Source: Maritalea mobilis
GTDB lineage: Bacteria > Pseudomonadota > Alphaproteobacteria > Rhodobacterales > Rhodobacteraceae
Length of the DNA: 64,000 nt
NCBI RefSeq assembly: GCF_019800885.1
Contig: NZ_JAHVKE010000003.1
Coordinates: 1-64,000 of the forward strand
Direction of reading: 5' to 3'
Positions within the stretch are counted from its first letter, which is position 1; every line of letters begins with the position of its first letter. The translations under genes were made by a program, and so were the position numbers. Under the pieces are notes generated by a model. That model made no database searches. It was not told where the DNA came from and saw nothing but the letters and a program-made list of their open reading frames with translations. Of this stretch, positions 44,988 through 55,053 are shown in pieces.

Positions 44988-46613
44988 ATGACCCGCACCC
45001 TTCTGGCGGCGGTCACCGGCCGCCTGTCGACCTCCGATCTGAACATCGTCCAAAACGGGATGAGCTTCGACCGGCTTCGGATCGAACTGCTCTCTGGCCT
45101 GACGGTCGCGCTGGCGCTGGTGCCCGAGGCCGTGGCTTTTGCCTTTGTCGCGGGCGTGCACCCGCTCGTGGGCCTTTACGCCGCGTTCATCGTGGGCCTG
45201 ATCACCGCGCTGATCGGTGGGCGTCCCGGCATGATCTCGGGCGCGACAGGCGCGCTGGCAGTGGTCATGGTCAGCCTCGTGGCCGAGCATGGCGTCGAAT
45301 ACCTGTTCGCGACCGTTGTCCTGATGGGGATCATCCAGATCGCGGCCGGCGTGTTCAAGCTGGGCAAGTTCATCCGGCTGGTGCCGCACCCGGTCATGCT
45401 GGGCTTCGTGAACGGGCTGGCCATCGTGATCTTCCTCGCGCAACTCAGCCAGTTCCAGGTGCCGGGGAGCGCCGAACATGCCGGCCATGGCATGGCGAAT
45501 GGCGAGTGGCTGTCGGGCCTGCCGTTATACCTGATGCTGGGGCTTGTCGCGCTGACCATGGCGGTGATCTGGCTGTTGCCGCGCGTGACGACGGTCATTC
45601 CCGCCCCGCTGGCGGGCATCGCCGTGACGGCGGCCATCGTGATCGGCTTCGGCCTCGACGTGCCGCGCGTGGGCGACATGGCCTCGATCGAGGGCGGTCT
45701 GCCCGCCTTCCACATCCCGGCCGTGCCGATGACGTTGGAAACACTGTGGATCATCCTGCCCTATGCCCTGATCCTTGCCGCCATCGGCCTGATCGAAAGC
45801 CTTCTGACCCTGAACCTCGTCGGTGAGATCACCGGCGAGCGGGGCGGCGCCAGCCAGGAATGCGTGGCCCAAGGCGTGGCCAATACGGTGACGGGCGTTT
45901 TCGGCGGCATGGGTGGCTGCGCCATGATCGGCCAGTCCATGATCAACGTGAAATCGGGCGGGCGCACGCGCATCGCGGGCACCGCGGCGGCGCTGTTCCT
46001 GCTGGTGTTCATCCTGTTTGCCGCGCCCCTGATCGAGCAGATCCCGCTGGCCGCGCTGGTGGGCGTGATGTTCATGGTCGTGATCGGGACCTTCGCGTGG
46101 AACTCGCTCAAGATCCTGACCAAGGTGCCGCTGACCGATGCCGTCGTGATCGTGCTGGTGACCGTGGTGACGGTTTTGACCGACCTCGCCACGGCGGTGG
46201 TCGTGGGCGTCATCGTCTCGGCGCTGGCCTATGCCTGGCAGAACGCGACCCGCATTCATGCCAAGACCTACGAAACCCCCGAAGGCGCCAAGGTCTACCA
46301 GGTGCAGGGGCCGCTTTTCTTCGGCTCGGCCGAGGGGTTCAACGAACTGTTCGATGTCGAGAATGACCCGGGCCGCGTGGTGGTGGATTTCGCAGATAGC
46401 CGGGTGGCGGACCAATCCGCGCTGCAAGCCATCGAAAAACTGGCCGGTCGCTACGAGGCCGCCGGCAAGAGGATCGAACTGCGCCACCTGTCGCGGGATT
46501 GCCACCGCCTGCTGACCAAGGCCGGGCACCTGATGATCGATAGCGACGATGACCCCGATTACCAGATCGCCACGAACTACTCGGTGCGCACAGGTATCCT
46601 CGGCGGGCACTGA
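44988..46613 (+). CDS. SulP-family anion transporter with STAS domain
   Basis: This 541-residue protein has 12-14 membrane segments (7+7 inverted-repeat fold) and a C-terminal STAS domain (about 430-525). The N-terminal LVPEAVAFAFVAGVHPLVGLYAAF block and GGMGGCAMIGQSMINVKSGG are SulP signatures. SulP proteins move sulfate, bicarbonate or related anions, often with sodium or protons. The substrate is undecided. Confidence 0.88.
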   Translation: MTRTLLAAVTGRLSTSDLNIVQNGMSFDRLRIELLSGLTVALALVPEAVAFAFVAGVHPLVGLYAAFIVGLITALIGGRPGMISGATGALAVVMVSLVAEHGVEYLFATVVLMGIIQIAAGVFKLGKFIRLVPHPVMLGFVNGLAIVIFLAQLSQFQVPGSAEHAGHGMANGEWLSGLPLYLMLGLVALTMAVIWLLPRVTTVIPAPLAGIAVTAAIVIGFGLDVPRVGDMASIEGGLPAFHIPAVPMTLETLWIILPYALILAAIGLIESLLTLNLVGEITGERGGASQECVAQGVANTVTGVFGGMGGCAMIGQSMINVKSGGRTRIAGTAAALFLLVFILFAAPLIEQIPLAALVGVMFMVVIGTFAWNSLKILTKVPLTDAVVIVLVTVVTVLTDLATAVVVGVIVSALAYAWQNATRIHAKTYETPEGAKVYQVQGPLFFGSAEGFNELFDVENDPGRVVVDFADSRVADQSALQAIEKLAGRYEAAGKRIELRHLSRDCHRLLTKAGHLMIDSDDDPDYQIATNYSVRTGILGGH

Positions 46614-46645
46614 CCCATCGGCGGGGCGGGCCGGTCAGGCCTGCC

Positions 46646-47251
46646 TCACTCGCCCGGGCGCTTGAGGCTGAAGACCTCTCGCACGACCGAATAGTCGCGG
46701 TACCCCAGCCGGGTCAGCGGGTTGAAGGACAAGACGTCGAACAGGCCATCCTTCATGCAGTCGTCGCGCATGTGCACGCCCACGACTTCGCCGAAGACCG
46801 CAAAATTCGCCTCGCCCTCCAGCTTCACGATCTGTGTGAGGCGGCATTCCAGGTTGGCGGGCGCGGCGGCAACACGGGAACAGGCGATCGTCTCGCACTC
46901 GGCCCGAGCGATAGCGGCCAGGTCGAACTCGTCCGTTTCCTTGGGCCATGGCCCGGAGGTCTGGTTCATCATGTCGCGCATCGCGTATTCCACGATGTTG
47001 ACGCAGAACACGCCCGTGTCGCGGATATTGGCCACGCTGTCCTTCGTGTCGCCGCGGTCATCCTTGCTGCCTGTCGATGCGAACATGACCTGCGGCGGGA
47101 CATAGGCCACTGCGTTGAAGAACGAGTAGGGGGCAAGGTTTTCCGATCCATCCGCCCCGCGCGTCGAGATCCAGCCAATCGGGCGCGGCGTGACGATGGC
47201 GTTGAACGGATTGTGGGGCAGGCCGTGGCCGTCCTCGGGTCGGTAGAACAT
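46646..47251 (-). CDS. flavin reductase family protein (FMN-binding split barrel)
   Basis: This 201-residue protein has the family pattern NPFNAIVTPRPIGWIST near the N-terminus and LAPYSFFNAVAYVPPQVMF for flavin binding. Such proteins reduce flavin or supply FMN-dependent oxidoreductases. The start MFYRPEDG is preferred; a longer open frame would overlap the divergent GNAT gene. It is convergent with the SulP gene. Confidence 0.82.
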   Translation of the reverse strand: MFYRPEDGHGLPHNPFNAIVTPRPIGWISTRGADGSENLAPYSFFNAVAYVPPQVMFASTGSKDDRGDTKDSVANIRDTGVFCVNIVEYAMRDMMNQTSGPWPKETDEFDLAAIARAECETIACSRVAAAPANLECRLTQIVKLEGEANFAVFGEVVGVHMRDDCMKDGLFDVLSFNPLTRLGYRDYSVVREVFSLKRPGE

Positions 47252-47339
47252 GAGATGCGCGTCTTTCCTGGCGTGTTTGGCAAAGGGGTAGCGCCGTGCT
47301 AGGCCCTCGGCCAGAGGCAACCGGGCAATTTTTTCGACC

Positions 47340-47828
47340 ATGTACGCGCTGACCCGCGAAAATCCTGACGACCGCTGGGAGGTCGAGGCGCTTTACGATC
47401 TGTGCTTTGCACCGGGGCGAGAGGCCCTGTCGAGTTACCGGTTGCGCGATGGCATCCCCGCCGTGCGCGAATTGTGCCTCGTCGCACGTGATCCGGACGG
47501 TATCCTTGGCGGGGCGATCCGGTTCTGGCCGGTGCGTATCGGGCGCGCCGAGGCGCTTTTGCTTGGGCCGGTCGCCGTGCACCCGACCCGGCAGGGCGAG
47601 GGATTGGGCGGCATGCTGATCCGCGAGGGTGTCGCGCGGGCCGAGGCGCTCAGTTGGCCGCGCATCCTGCTGGTCGGCGATGAGCCCTACTACAGCCGCT
47701 TCGGGTTTCGGCGTCTGGACGGGGTCGAGATGCCGCCGCCGACGAACCCGGCCCGTGTGCTGGGCGTGGGCGACTGGGACGGCGTCTCAGGCCGGGTGAC
47801 GCGCTGGGGCGCCGAGGAAGGGCACTAG
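47340..47828 (+). CDS. GNAT-family N-acetyltransferase
   Basis: This 162-residue protein has the GNAT acetyl-CoA loop VHPTRQGEGLGGMLI (Q/RxxGxG/A pattern: RQGEGLG) and the FRRLD/YYSRFGF region near the C-terminus, as in YhbS-like acetyltransferases. The substrate is unknown. Its stop overlaps the convergent GMC gene. Confidence 0.85.
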   Translation: MYALTRENPDDRWEVEALYDLCFAPGREALSSYRLRDGIPAVRELCLVARDPDGILGGAIRFWPVRIGRAEALLLGPVAVHPTRQGEGLGGMLIREGVARAEALSWPRILLVGDEPYYSRFGFRRLDGVEMPPPTNPARVLGVGDWDGVSGRVTRWGAEEGH

Positions 47829-49444
47829 GCCCGCAGCCGCGCCCGGATCATGTCGCTGGCCTTTTCGGCGATCATCGTGACGGGGGCGTGCGTGTTGCCC
47901 GAGGTGATCGTCGGCATGACCGAGGCATCCGCGATGGACAGGCCCGCGATGCCGTTCACCGTCAGCTCCGGGCTGACCACGGCCTCGGCATCCGACCCCA
48001 TCCGCGCGGTCGAGACCGGGTGGAAGATCGTGGTCGAGATGTCGCCCGCCGCTTTCAACAGTGCCTCTTCGCCATCCACCTCGGGGCCCGGTTTGATCTC
48101 GACCGGGTTGAACTGCGCCATGGTCCTGGTCGCCATCAGCCGCCGCGCATGCTTGATCGAGTCCACCGCCACGCGCTGGTCCGCCGGGGCCGAGAAGTAA
48201 TTGGGTTTGATCGCAGGGGCCGCGTCCGGCTCGGGGCTGGTGATGTGGCAGGAGCCGCGGCTTTCGGGCCGCAGGTTGCAGACCGAGACGGTCAGCGCCG
48301 GGAACGGGTGAAGCGGTTCGCCGAATTTTTCCAGTGACAGCGGCTGCACGTGATACTCGATATTCGGGGTTTCATGCTCGGGGCTGGAGCGCGTGAAGAT
48401 GCCGAATTGCGAGGGCGCCATGGCCAGCGGACCCTTCCGCCCGAGCGCGTAGTCGAGCCCGATTTTCAGTTTGCCCATCGGGTTGGCGTAGTAGTCGTTC
48501 AGTGTGCGCGCGCCCTCGATCCGGTAGATCGTGCGGATCTGCAGGTGATCGGCAAGGTTCTCGCCCACGCCCGGTGTGTCCTGCACCACCTCGATGCCAT
48601 GCGCGCGCAGAATCTCGCCGCGCCCGATCCCCGAGAGTTCGAGGATCTTGGGCGTTCCGATGGCGCCCGCCGACAAGACCACCTCGCCGCGCGCCTTGGC
48701 GTGGAACAGCTGCCCGTCCTGGCGGAAGATCACACCCGTCGCGCGGCGGCCATCGAGGCTGAGGCGCTGTACCTCGGCATCGGTGACGATGCGCAGGTTC
48801 TCGCGCCCTCTCGCCGGGTCGAGGAACGCCTTGCGCGCGTTCCAGCGCACGCCGCCGCGCTGGTTGACCTCGAAATACCCCGCGCCCTCGTTGTCGCCGC
48901 GGTTGAAATCGTGGGTCTCGGGGATGCCCAGTTCCTTGGCGGCCTCGATCACCGCGTCGAGGATGGGCCAGCTGAGCCGTTGCTTCTCGACGCGCAACTC
49001 ACCCTCTGCGCCATGCTCGTCATCCGCGCCGCCGTGGTAGTTTTCGGAGCGTTTGAAATATGGCAGCACATCGTCCCAGCCCCAGCCGGGGTTGCCCATC
49101 TGCCGCCAGAGATCGTAATCGCGCGCCTGTCCGCGCATGTAGATCATGCCATTGATCGACGAACAGCCGCCCAGAACCTTGCCACGCGGGTAGTTCAGCG
49201 TGCGCCCGTTCAGCCCCGGTTCGGCCTCGGTCTTGAGGCACCAGTCGAGGCGCGGGTTGCCCATGGCGTAAAGATAACCGACCGGAACATGCACCCACGG
49301 ATGGTTGTCATGCCCGCCCGCTTCCAACAGCAGGACGCGCGTTTTGGGATCTACGGACAACCGGTTGGCCAAGACACATCCGGCCGAGCCTGCGCCGACG
49401 ATGATGACATCCCAATCGCCGAACCCCTTCACGCCCTGTCCCAT
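47825..49444 (-). CDS. GMC-family FAD oxidoreductase (choline dehydrogenase-like)
   Basis: This 539-residue flavoprotein has the N-terminal FAD motif IIVGAGSAGCVLANRLS, the GMC signature YPRGKVLGGCSSING and C-terminal HPVSTARMG with THAPVTMIAEKASDMI. The catalytic His is in the HPVS and NTHAP regions. It oxidises an alcohol, for example choline or another polyol. No betaine genes adjoin it, so the substrate remains open. Confidence 0.85.
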   Translation of the reverse strand: MGQGVKGFGDWDVIIVGAGSAGCVLANRLSVDPKTRVLLLEAGGHDNHPWVHVPVGYLYAMGNPRLDWCLKTEAEPGLNGRTLNYPRGKVLGGCSSINGMIYMRGQARDYDLWRQMGNPGWGWDDVLPYFKRSENYHGGADDEHGAEGELRVEKQRLSWPILDAVIEAAKELGIPETHDFNRGDNEGAGYFEVNQRGGVRWNARKAFLDPARGRENLRIVTDAEVQRLSLDGRRATGVIFRQDGQLFHAKARGEVVLSAGAIGTPKILELSGIGRGEILRAHGIEVVQDTPGVGENLADHLQIRTIYRIEGARTLNDYYANPMGKLKIGLDYALGRKGPLAMAPSQFGIFTRSSPEHETPNIEYHVQPLSLEKFGEPLHPFPALTVSVCNLRPESRGSCHITSPEPDAAPAIKPNYFSAPADQRVAVDSIKHARRLMATRTMAQFNPVEIKPGPEVDGEEALLKAAGDISTTIFHPVSTARMGSDAEAVVSPELTVNGIAGLSIADASVMPTITSGNTHAPVTMIAEKASDMIRARLRA

Positions 49445-49512
49445 GCCTGACCCTCCCGTTGACGTGGCGTCTGGCTAGGCCAATCGGGCTGGGGCGTCCA
49501 GTGGGCACGGGG

Positions 49513-51753
49513 TTATTGCCGCCGCAGCCACTCCATCACGGCCGGGCGCACCGACTGCGCGCCCTCGGCGCGGGCCTCGTTGATGACGCTGCGTGCCTCG
49601 CGCAGATCGACGCGGCGCAGGATCGACTTGACCGGCCCGATCGAGGCTGGCCGCATCGACAGGGTGCGCAAGCCCATCGCGGCAAAGCAGATCGCCTCGA
49701 GCGGGCGTCCGGCATCCTCGCCACAGAAACTCAGCGGCGTGCCCGTGTCCGAGCAGCGATGCACGATCTGTTCCAGGAAGGTCAGGAAGGACACGTTCAG
49801 GGTGTCATACCGCTTACGCACGCGCTCGTTCTCGCGGTCGGCGGCAAAGAAGAACTGCTTGAGGTCGTTGCCCCCGATCGAGATGAAATCGGCCATCTCG
49901 AAGAATTGGCGCGGCGCGAAGGCAAGGCTGGGCGTCTCCAGCATCGCGCCGATTTCCAGCTTCTCGGGCAGGGTATGGCCCAGCGTCGCCTCGCGCTCCA
50001 TCTCGCGCATGAGGTGGTCACGGGCCGCCGTGAACTCCTCCAACTGGGCGATGAAGGGGAACATGACCGACAGGGGGCCGCCGTTCGCGGCGCGGATCAA
50101 GGCCTGCAACTGCATCCGCATGACCCCCGGCTTGTCGAGGCCCACGCGGATCGCGCGCCAGCCGAGGGCCGGGTTCGGCTCCTCGGTGGGTTTCATGTAG
50201 GGCAGGACCTTGTCCGACCCGATATCGAGCGTGCGGAACACGACACGCTTGCCCTGCGCCGCGTCGATCACACGCGCATACAGCGCCGCCAACTCGCCCC
50301 GGCGCGGCACCTTGTTGCGTGTCAGGAACTGCAACTCGGTGCGGAACAGGCCCACGCCTTCCGCACCCGAGGACGGCAAGGACGGCAGATCGGCCATGAG
50401 CCCCGCATTCATCTGCAGCGACACGACCGTTCCGCAAAGGCTTTCGGCGGGCTTGTCGCGGATCGAGGCATAGCGTTCCTGCGCCTCGGCCTGCATGGCC
50501 AGCTTGTCGCGAAAGGCCTGCGCCACGGTTTCCTCGGGGCGCAGGTGCACGATGCCTTCGTCGCCATCAACAAGGATCGGATCGCCGTTCAGCGCTTCGG
50601 TGGTGATGCGCTTGGCATGGATCACGAGGGGGATCGCCAGCGCCCGCGCCACGATGGCGGCATGCGACCCGACGGAGCCCTCCTCCAGCACGACGCCCTT
50701 GAGGCGGCGACCATAATCGAGCAACTCGGCTGGGCCGATATTGCGCGCCACGAGGATGGGATCGGGCGGCAGTTCCGCACCCGTATCCGTTCCTTGCCCA
50801 GTCAGCAGGCGCAGCAAACGGTTCGACAAATCGTCGAGGTCGTGCAGCCGTTCGCGCAGGTAGGCGTCGGGCAGCGTTTCCATCCGCGCGCGGGCTGTCG
50901 ATTGTTCCTTCTCGACGGCGGCTTCGGCCGACAGGCCGCGCTGGATGTCTTCCTCCATCCGGCGCATCCATCCGCGCGAGCGGGCGAACATGCGGTAGGC
51001 TTCCAGCACTTCGCGCTGCTCGGCATCTGCGGTCGGGGCGCGGGTCAGCATCTCGTCCACGTCGAGGCGAAGCTGGGCGACCGCATCGCGAAGGCGCTGT
51101 GCCTCGGTCTCGGGATCGTCGGACACGGGCTTGGTCACGACCACGCGGGGTTCGTGCAGCCAGACATGGCCCATCGCCGCGCCTTCCTGGCCCACGGACC
51201 CGCGAAGCAGCACCTGCTGCTGGTGCCGCGCGCTCATCGCCGCGCCCTCGCCGATGAAGGCGCCAAGCTCGGTCATCTCGGCGATGACCATGGCGACAAC
51301 CTCGAGCGCGTAGACCTCGTCGCCCGAGAATTTCCGCGCTTCCTTGGACTGCACGACCAGCACGCCAAGCCGTTCGCCCAGGCGCTGGATCGGCACGCCG
51401 AGGAACGAGGAATAGGCCTCTTCCCCGGTTTCCGGCATGTAGCGAAAGCCGCGTTCGGCGGGGGCGTTCGGCGTGTTGATGGGCCGGGCCTGCCGTGCCA
51501 CGCGGCCGACAAGGCCCTCGCCGATGCGCATGCGCGTCACGTGCACGGCCTCTGCGGCAAGACCTTGCGTCGCGCAAAGCTCCAGCGTGTCGGCGTCGCG
51601 CAGCAGGTAGATCGAGCAAACCTCGGTCCCCATCGAATCCGCGATCAGGTGCGTGATCCGGTCCAGCCGTTCCTGGCCGGCAGCGGCCTCGGCCATCACG
51701 GCCTGCAGCCGTGACAGCAGCTTGCGGCTTTCGCTTTCGGATTGCTCGACCAT
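49513..51753 (-). CDS. ptsP: PEP-protein phosphotransferase PtsP (EI-Ntr)
   Basis: This 746-residue protein has an N-terminal GAF domain (about 20-155) followed by the EI module. The phospho-His domain contains GSVGSHAAIVARALAIP with the active-site His; the PEP-binding barrel has LFRTELQFL and DIGSDKVLPY, and near the end SFCGEDAG with the conserved Cys. It feeds phosphate into the nitrogen PTS, which links carbon/nitrogen status to regulation. Its usual Rhodobacterales partner lysC lies about 2 kb upstream, separated here by a tartrate-dehydratase-like gene and a DUF1127 gene. Confidence 0.92.
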   Translation of the reverse strand: MVEQSESESRKLLSRLQAVMAEAAAGQERLDRITHLIADSMGTEVCSIYLLRDADTLELCATQGLAAEAVHVTRMRIGEGLVGRVARQARPINTPNAPAERGFRYMPETGEEAYSSFLGVPIQRLGERLGVLVVQSKEARKFSGDEVYALEVVAMVIAEMTELGAFIGEGAAMSARHQQQVLLRGSVGQEGAAMGHVWLHEPRVVVTKPVSDDPETEAQRLRDAVAQLRLDVDEMLTRAPTADAEQREVLEAYRMFARSRGWMRRMEEDIQRGLSAEAAVEKEQSTARARMETLPDAYLRERLHDLDDLSNRLLRLLTGQGTDTGAELPPDPILVARNIGPAELLDYGRRLKGVVLEEGSVGSHAAIVARALAIPLVIHAKRITTEALNGDPILVDGDEGIVHLRPEETVAQAFRDKLAMQAEAQERYASIRDKPAESLCGTVVSLQMNAGLMADLPSLPSSGAEGVGLFRTELQFLTRNKVPRRGELAALYARVIDAAQGKRVVFRTLDIGSDKVLPYMKPTEEPNPALGWRAIRVGLDKPGVMRMQLQALIRAANGGPLSVMFPFIAQLEEFTAARDHLMREMEREATLGHTLPEKLEIGAMLETPSLAFAPRQFFEMADFISIGGNDLKQFFFAADRENERVRKRYDTLNVSFLTFLEQIVHRCSDTGTPLSFCGEDAGRPLEAICFAAMGLRTLSMRPASIGPVKSILRRVDLREARSVINEARAEGAQSVRPAVMEWLRRQ

Positions 51754-51861
51754 GACCCTCGCGCCTTTTGGCGCCTCGTTGGCGCCTGCCCCGGAAACGA
51801 GTCCTACCGTGCGGGGCAGGGGGCGCGCAACGGAAGAAGGGTTAATGGCCTGATCGGGCGG

Positions 51862-53022
51862 TCATTCCGCCAAGTCACGCATCACCGAAATGAGGTCGGA
51901 TTTTCCTTCGAACCCGATGCCCGGCAGATCCGGCATGGTAATATGGCCATCCTCGACCGCGACGCCATCGGGAAAACCACCATAGGGTTGGAACAGGTCC
52001 GGGTAGCTTTCGTTGCCCCCGAGGCCCAGACCCGCCGCGATGTTGAGCGACATCTGGTGCCCGCCATGCGGGATGCAGCGCCGCCGGGACCAGCCCAATT
52101 GGTCCAGCACCTCCAACGTGCGTTTGTATTCGACCAGCCCGTAGGACAGCGCGCAGTCGAATTGCAGCCAGTCGCGGTCGCGCCGCATCCCGCCATAGCG
52201 CAGCAGGTTGCGCGCATCCTGATGGCTGAACAGGTTTTCGCCGGTGGCCATCGGGCCGGGGTAGAACTCGGACAGCGCGGCCTGAAGCTGGTAGTCGAGC
52301 GGGTCGCCAACCTCTTCGTACCAGAACAGCGGGTAGTCGCGCAGCATCTTGGCATAGGCGATCCCGGTTTCCAGGTCGAAGCGCCCGTTGGCATCGACGG
52401 CCAGTTGCGCCTCGGTGCCGATTTCGTCCAGCACGGCTTCGATCCGGCGCTTGTCCTCGTCGATCGAAGCGCCGCCGATCTTCATCTTCACGACGGTGTA
52501 GCCCCGGTCGAGGTAGCTGCGCATCTCGGCGCGCAACTGCGTGTCGTCCTTGCCGGGGTAGTAATAGCCGCCCGCCGCGTAGACGAAGACGCGCGGCTCG
52601 GGTGTGCGCCCCTCGCTTTCGGCCAGCATGTGAAACAACGGCTTTTCCGCCAGTTTTGCCACCGCGTCCCAGACCGCCATGTCGATGGTGCCCACGGCCA
52701 CCGAGCGTTCGCCATGCCCGCCCGGTTTTTCGTTCACCATCATCGCGGCCCAGACCTTGCCCGGGTCGATCAGGCCGGTGTCATCCAGCAGACTGTCGGG
52801 GTCGGCCTCAAGCACACGGTCGCGGAAGCGTTCGCGGATCAGCCCGCCTTGCCCGTACCGCCCATTGGAGTTGAAGCCGTAACCAACCACCCGCCGCCCA
52901 TCGCGAAACTCGTCCGTGACCACCGCCACAAGGCTCGCGGTCATCTTGGAAAAGTCGATATAGGCGTTGCGGATCGGCGAGGCGATCGGCTTGGTCACCT
53001 CGCGAATGTCGATGATGCGCAT
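51862..53022 (-). CDS. D(-)-tartrate dehydratase-like enolase-superfamily enzyme
   Basis: This 386-residue enolase-superfamily enzyme has the catalytic KMK (TVVKMKIGG), metal ligands in AVDANGRF and TGEN, and the IPHGGHQMSLNIAAGLGLGGNES segment with its His. The last block matches tarD of Bradyrhizobium closely in memory. It would dehydrate D-tartrate to oxaloacetate. It sits between ptsP and a DUF1127 gene, with no visible tartrate transporter. Confidence 0.78.
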   Translation of the reverse strand: MRIIDIREVTKPIASPIRNAYIDFSKMTASLVAVVTDEFRDGRRVVGYGFNSNGRYGQGGLIRERFRDRVLEADPDSLLDDTGLIDPGKVWAAMMVNEKPGGHGERSVAVGTIDMAVWDAVAKLAEKPLFHMLAESEGRTPEPRVFVYAAGGYYYPGKDDTQLRAEMRSYLDRGYTVVKMKIGGASIDEDKRRIEAVLDEIGTEAQLAVDANGRFDLETGIAYAKMLRDYPLFWYEEVGDPLDYQLQAALSEFYPGPMATGENLFSHQDARNLLRYGGMRRDRDWLQFDCALSYGLVEYKRTLEVLDQLGWSRRRCIPHGGHQMSLNIAAGLGLGGNESYPDLFQPYGGFPDGVAVEDGHITMPDLPGIGFEGKSDLISVMRDLAE

Positions 53023-53371
53023 CTGGTCTTGTCCCGTTGGTCCTGTTCGCCCCCCATGAGGGAGGGCAGACGCGCCGGAGTGTCAAGGTCGGGACGGAAG
53101 GGCGCTGCGCATCGGACGAGGGATCTCGGTGCGATAGGCGGCTAGGGGCCTCCGCACTCGCGGCGCAGGTGGGGAATCTGTGGGAGAAACGGGAAGGACC
53201 TAAAACGGTCGCCGGGCTTGGGACCTGGAGGGCCAGATGTAGGGTAATCACCGGCGCGGCGTTCCATTGCCGCGCTGCAGCGATGTTCCGCAGGCCCGCT
53301 TCGACGTTGGCCCGAGCACCATGGGGCACATCCGGGGCGAACTCCGGATACGGCCTCAAGACATCGAAGGA
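53023..53371. other. 349-base stretch without a gene
   Basis: No convincing gene is seen. The region should hold the promoter of the tartrate-dehydratase-like gene and the end of the DUF1127 transcript. A GC-rich open frame on the plus strand overlaps both neighbours and looks like a shadow. Confidence 0.55.
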
Positions 53372-53605
53372 TCAGGACTTGATGAAATCGTCGAAGACAT
53401 GCGCGACGATATCGTCGCGTGCGATGCCGCGCTCGGCCAGTTCCGCGTCGCTCAACGCCTGAAGCGCATGGATGCGGTCGATGCGCTGCTGAGCACCTGC
53501 GCTGACCGACAGCGCATGGGCGACGGCGGCGAAGATCTCGACGACACGCGCGCCGAAATGGGCAAAGGGGGAAGCGGCGGCGTGGGCCAGGCTGCTGGTC
53601 GTCAT
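53372..53605 (-). CDS. DUF1127 (YjiS-like) small protein
   Basis: This 77-residue Ala-rich protein has the DUF1127 C-terminal motif ALQALSDAELAERGIARDDI, as in YjiS-like proteins of alphaproteobacteria. Such small proteins influence phosphate and carbon use and RNA turnover in Agrobacterium and Rhodobacter. GAGGTTCCC precedes the ATG. It lies between the tarD-like gene and lysC. Confidence 0.75.
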   Translation of the reverse strand: MTTSSLAHAAASPFAHFGARVVEIFAAVAHALSVSAGAQQRIDRIHALQALSDAELAERGIARDDIVAHVFDDFIKS

Positions 53606-53724
53606 GGGAACCTCACGGATGCAACTTACCGGGTCAAGTTTCCATGATATTATGCAGGTGCAGCATTTTTGCACCGCCCAAGCCCGCAAGCCCGCCTTGC
53701 GCCAGCCGCAAAGGTCCTTTCGGA

Positions 53725-54963
53725 TCAGGCGGCCTTGTCCAGCTCGAACGCGTCGTGCAGCGCCTGAACGGCCAGTTCCATGTATTTCCGGTCGATCAGG
53801 ACCGAGACCTTGATCTCGGAGGTGGTGATGACCTTGATGTTGATCCCCTCGTCGCGGAGGGTCTTGAACATCTTCGCCGCCACGCCCGCATGGCTGCGCA
53901 TGCCGATCCCCACGATGGAAACCTTGGCGACCTCGGTATCGGCGATCAACTCGGCAAAGCCCATCTCGCCGGCATCCCGCGCGTCCTTCAGCGCCTTCTC
54001 AGCGCGCTTCACCTCGTTCACCGGGCAGGAGAAGGTCATGTCGGTCATCCCGGCGTCCGAGATGTTCTGCACGATCATGTCCACGTTCACACCCGCATCG
54101 GCGAGGGGGCCGAAGATCGCGGCGGCGATGCCGGGCCGGTCCTCGACATGGGTCAGCGTCAGCTTCGCTTCTTCGCGGGAATAGGCCACACCGGCCACGA
54201 CATTGCTTTCCACGATATCCTCCTCGGCACAGACCAGCGTGCCCGCCTCGTCGCTGGGTTCCTCGAAGCTCGACAGAACCCGCAGTTTGACATTGTAGCG
54301 CATGGCCAGTTCGACCGACCGGGTTTGCAGCACCTTGGCCCCGAGGCTGGCAAGCTCCAGCATCTCCTCGAAGGCGATGCGGTCGAGTTTGCGGGCCTTG
54401 GCGGTGATGCGCGGGTCGGTGGTATAGACCCCGTCCACGTCGGTGTAGATGTCGCACCGCTCGGCCCCGAAAGCGGCGGCAAAGGCAACGGCGGTGGTGT
54501 CCGACCCGCCGCGTCCCAGCGTGGTGATGCGCCCTTCGGGACTGATCCCCTGGAAGCCCGCGACAACGGCAACCTTCATGCCTTCGCCGAACTTGGCGAG
54601 GATGTTCTCGTTCGGGATTTCCTCGATCCGGGCGCTGGCATGGGCGCTGGTGGTCTTGACCGGCACCTGCCAGCCCTGCCAGCTGCGCGCCGGGACATCC
54701 ATTTCCTGCAAGGTCATGGCCATCAGGCCGGCGGTCACGTTCTCGCCCGAGGACACGACGGCGTCATACTCGCGCGCATCGAACAGCGGTGAGGTTTCCT
54801 CGACATAGCCGACCAGCTTGTTGGTTTCGCCCGACATGGCGCTGACGATGACGATCACGTCATAGCCATTGGCCACCTCGCGGCCCACGCGCTTTGCGGC
54901 GCGTTGAATGCGGTCGAGCGAGCCAACGCTCGTGCCGCCGAATTTCATCACCAGAATGGGCAT
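53725..54963 (-). CDS. lysC: aspartate kinase
   Basis: This 412-residue aspartokinase has the kinase motif MKFGGTSVGS, TTLGRGGSDTTAVAFA and two C-terminal ACT domains (about 265-405) for feedback control by lysine and threonine. It makes aspartyl phosphate for Lys, Thr and Met. Aspartate it uses also feeds the bhc pathway. A strong start site is not visible, but MPILVMKFGG is the classical N-terminus. Confidence 0.95.
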   Translation of the reverse strand: MPILVMKFGGTSVGSLDRIQRAAKRVGREVANGYDVIVIVSAMSGETNKLVGYVEETSPLFDAREYDAVVSSGENVTAGLMAMTLQEMDVPARSWQGWQVPVKTTSAHASARIEEIPNENILAKFGEGMKVAVVAGFQGISPEGRITTLGRGGSDTTAVAFAAAFGAERCDIYTDVDGVYTTDPRITAKARKLDRIAFEEMLELASLGAKVLQTRSVELAMRYNVKLRVLSSFEEPSDEAGTLVCAEEDIVESNVVAGVAYSREEAKLTLTHVEDRPGIAAAIFGPLADAGVNVDMIVQNISDAGMTDMTFSCPVNEVKRAEKALKDARDAGEMGFAELIADTEVAKVSIVGIGMRSHAGVAAKMFKTLRDEGINIKVITTSEIKVSVLIDRKYMELAVQALHDAFELDKAA

Positions 54964-55053
54964 GAAATGCGCCCCGTCCCTCTTTGTCTCAGCGCGCCTC
55001 ATAGGCCGCTGAACCCAGTGCCGCAAGGGCCGATCTGTCGGGGAGCGGCCTTG

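Noticed and set aside
53037-53462. Plus-strand 141-codon frame between tarD-like and DUF1127 genes
   Set aside because: It overlaps the DUF1127 gene on the other strand, lacks a ribosome site and has a low-complexity Arg/Gly/Ala composition.
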